Below, one piece after another: positions 48,314 through 49,500 of a stretch of 49,500 nt of DNA. A program made the position numbers and the translations under genes. The stretch is from CAYUUR01 sp964510235 (GTDB taxonomy: Bacteria; Patescibacteriota; Saccharimonadia; Saccharimonadales; CAYUUR01). The notes below the pieces were generated by a model. That model made no database searches, was not told the DNA's origin, and saw only the letters and a program-made list of their open reading frames with translations. How positions within the stretch are numbered: position 1 is the stretch's first letter; each line of letters begins with the position of its first letter. Location of the stretch: NCBI GenBank assembly GCA_964510235.1, contig CAZEBF010000003.1, positions 1 through 49,500 on the forward strand. Direction: 5' to 3'.

Positions 48314-48533
48314 ACTTCTTGGCATTCACGAACAGCGGTCTGCTCGATTGTCTCGTTTTTTCTGGCTTGCCACCAACGCCATTCCAGCGTCCTTTACCGA
48401 AGCCACGCTTTTTCATTGCAAGCAGAATTTTCTGATCTTTAATTAGGAACAATAGTGTTGCTTGCTTTGATGGTGCAGGTGTGTTCATGAGCTTATGATA
48501 CCAAATTAGGCTGCTAAGAATCAGCCAGCTACA

Positions 48534-48953
48534 CTAGCCAAGCTTTCTAAAAATCCCATAGGCAACTCTGTGAATAAGTGTAACGCACAGAACCACCAGT
48601 AGAACACCGAAGAATCCGCTAATGCTAATGTATGTACCAAAGAGAACAGCCAACGCCCAAATAAACACAAACTTAGAAAGAAACATGACGAGCCAGACAC
48701 TAAAGAACATCAAAGCTCGATACACGAGTCCTTTGCGGCCCTTAAGCCACGATACTATTTGCCCCTTCAGTTTAAATACCAGAAAAGTGAGTATTTCTAG
48801 TGTTAGACTGGCCAAAAAAATTGTAGAGAAACTTTTGGCATAGACTATAGTTGTATAGTCATTAAAGAAACCAAGCACGACTGCATATATCAGTGTGCCG
48901 ATGAACAGTTCCTGAAAGGCTAGCTGCTTAGCGTTGAATGTCTTGTACTTCAT
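48534..48953 (-). CDS. Unknown membrane protein
   Basis: 139 residues from the ATG at 48953; TAGAAT is 7 nt upstream (an ATG at 48962 overlaps the hexamer). Four hydrophobic helices, separated by basic loops (KLKGQIVSWLKGRKG). No family recognised. Confidence 0.65.
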   Translation of the reverse strand: MKYKTFNAKQLAFQELFIGTLIYAVVLGFFNDYTTIVYAKSFSTIFLASLTLEILTFLVFKLKGQIVSWLKGRKGLVYRALMFFSVWLVMFLSKFVFIWALAVLFGTYISISGFFGVLLVVLCVTLIHRVAYGIFRKLG

Positions 48954-49041
48954 TAATCTCATTCTAGCAGACAGGCATCAGTACGCATGCCTCGTTCAAA
49001 AACGACAACTAAAATACTACTGATTGTGCTACTGTTTTACT

Positions 49042-49494
49042 ATGAACCCGAACACTGCTCCAAAAACACGCAGCTCAATAAACAAAAAGTATCTCAAAAT
49101 CTTAGGAGCAATTGTTGGACTATCGATTCTGTATGCCATCTTCTTTACAACAGGTGAATCGGGAAGTGGCATGGAACTGCTTCTCGTAATCTTTTTTGTT
49201 ATCCCTGGTGTCGTAATTTCTTGGATTATGTCGTTGGTCTCAATACGTGCGTCGAGTAACAGGCAAAATATGACCAATATAAATAACAGTGGAATTGATA
49301 CGAGTGTGCAGGTGAGAATTGCCCTTCTTGCGCTAATTTTTTCAGTAGTACTGATGGTTCTTGTGAGATTACTAGAGCCAGGACTTAGAGATATTTCTGA
49401 CGGTATAGTGTCATTGGGTAGTTTGTTTGCGTTTCTTCTATTTGTGGTTTCGGTTGCTCGACTGGTATGGATATTTCTTACAAAACGTTCTTAG
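49042..49494 (+). CDS. Unknown membrane protein
   Basis: 150 residues from the ATG at 49042; TACTGT 6 nt upstream. Four hydrophobic helices at about 17-35, 43-65, 88-108 and 120-145. Basic N-terminus and C-terminal TKRS. No family recognised; ends 6 bp before the window edge. Confidence 0.65.
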   Translation: MNPNTAPKTRSSINKKYLKILGAIVGLSILYAIFFTTGESGSGMELLLVIFFVIPGVVISWIMSLVSIRASSNRQNMTNINNSGIDTSVQVRIALLALIFSVVLMVLVRLLEPGLRDISDGIVSLGSLFAFLLFVVSVARLVWIFLTKRS

Positions 49495-49500
49495 GGTCGC

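Larger units (their letters stand above)
47848..48488 (-). pseudogene. MutT/MTH1-like 8-oxo-dGTP diphosphatase, split by a 100-N gap and two homopolymer shifts
   Basis: The start at 48488 gives MNTPAPSKQATLLFLIKD and GKGRWNGVGGKPEK; the part left of the gap gives FFPGDKSDWNQQVIVYFCDT and DSMWQDDKYWLPEAIAGKF. Together they match a complete MTH1-like protein of about 160 residues. The N-gap flanks repeat the same 55 bp. After merging, two homopolymers (T6 at 48356-48361, A7 at 48103-48109) need +1 and -1 to restore the frame. In the restored Nudix box the sequence is RECQEVIEV instead of REUxEExGU. Probably an intact gene damaged by assembly error. Confidence 0.85.

Noticed and set aside
1..49500. 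CRISPR array
   Set aside because: No regularly spaced short direct repeats; the only direct repeats are the tRNA-linked ones and the gap flanks.
1..49500. Alternative genetic code (TGA as Gly, as in some CPR lineages)
   Set aside because: TGA ends tsaE and other genes at the expected family length and is not found inside conserved frames.

Overview
This window most likely comes from a Candidatus Saccharibacteria (TM7, Patescibacteria/CPR) genome. The basis is inference from gene content: a compact type IV pilus locus (pilB, pilC, pilin, pilM, pilN, pilO), a MurA with an N-terminal helix-turn-helix, a DUF3152-type metzincin, LAxTG sorting motifs, small and mostly single-copy housekeeping proteins, and very short intergenic spaces. 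TGA is used as stop, so the code is standard. No rRNA, CRISPR array, transposase, integrase or phage gene was seen.

Layout. 1-1134: end of a pseudopilin or surface-protein cluster. 1166-3376: ruvA, ruvB and a PH-domain membrane protein. 3380-9671 (minus strand): pilB-pilC-pilin-pilM-pilN-pilO and a small membrane protein. 9809-12364: recA, NUDIX, recX and a small unknown protein. 12261-13726: PRC-barrel protein, tsaE, short tsaB. 13921-17419: rny, histidine-phosphatase-like protein, metallo-beta-lactamase-fold protein and a YmdB-like phosphoesterase. 17422-18279: GDPD. 18495-20953: tRNA-Pro and three unknown proteins. 21011-24443: secreted beta-helix protein, LADTG-anchored protein, dolichol-kinase-like protein, VIT1-like transporter. 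24487-30731: tRNA-Gly, tRNA-Arg(TCT), tRNA-His with small accessory genes, then mraY. 30819-35399: kinase-like ATPase, HTH-murA, glyA, murB. 35485-40495: HTH-DUF3467 protein, tRNA-Arg(TCG), pseudopilin, DUF3152 protein, small proteins and a YdeI-like protein. 40510-43731: three tandem paralogous surface proteins. 43779-49491: corA, folA, membrane proteins, wHTH-NUDIX, HdeD-like protein, a MutT-type gene broken by an assembly gap, and two unknown membrane proteins.

The most unusual pattern concerns the tRNA genes. All five tRNAs are followed by an approximately 115-180 bp non-coding module with a fixed order. It has a hairpin made from an inverted copy of the T-arm, a second copy of the 5' side of the T-arm, a 53-86 nt structured insert exactly in the T-loop, and a second copy of the tRNA 3' end including CCA. 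The inserts fall into two families (Pro, Gly, Arg-TCT; and His, Arg-TCG). Within each family the central hairpin changes sequence but keeps pairing. I do not recognise this as a described element; it looks like a family of T-loop-targeted mini-elements or a tRNA-linked structured RNA.

Two other points stand out. Three tandem surface proteins carry a complete LAxTG sorting-signal-like segment at the N-terminus instead of the C-terminus. More than twenty genes have a -10 hexamer 6-8 nt before the start codon and no Shine-Dalgarno sequence, which implies leaderless mRNAs and helped choose many starts. The 100-N gap near 48.2 kb is flanked by an identical 55-bp sequence, so it is an unmerged contig overlap rather than missing DNA.
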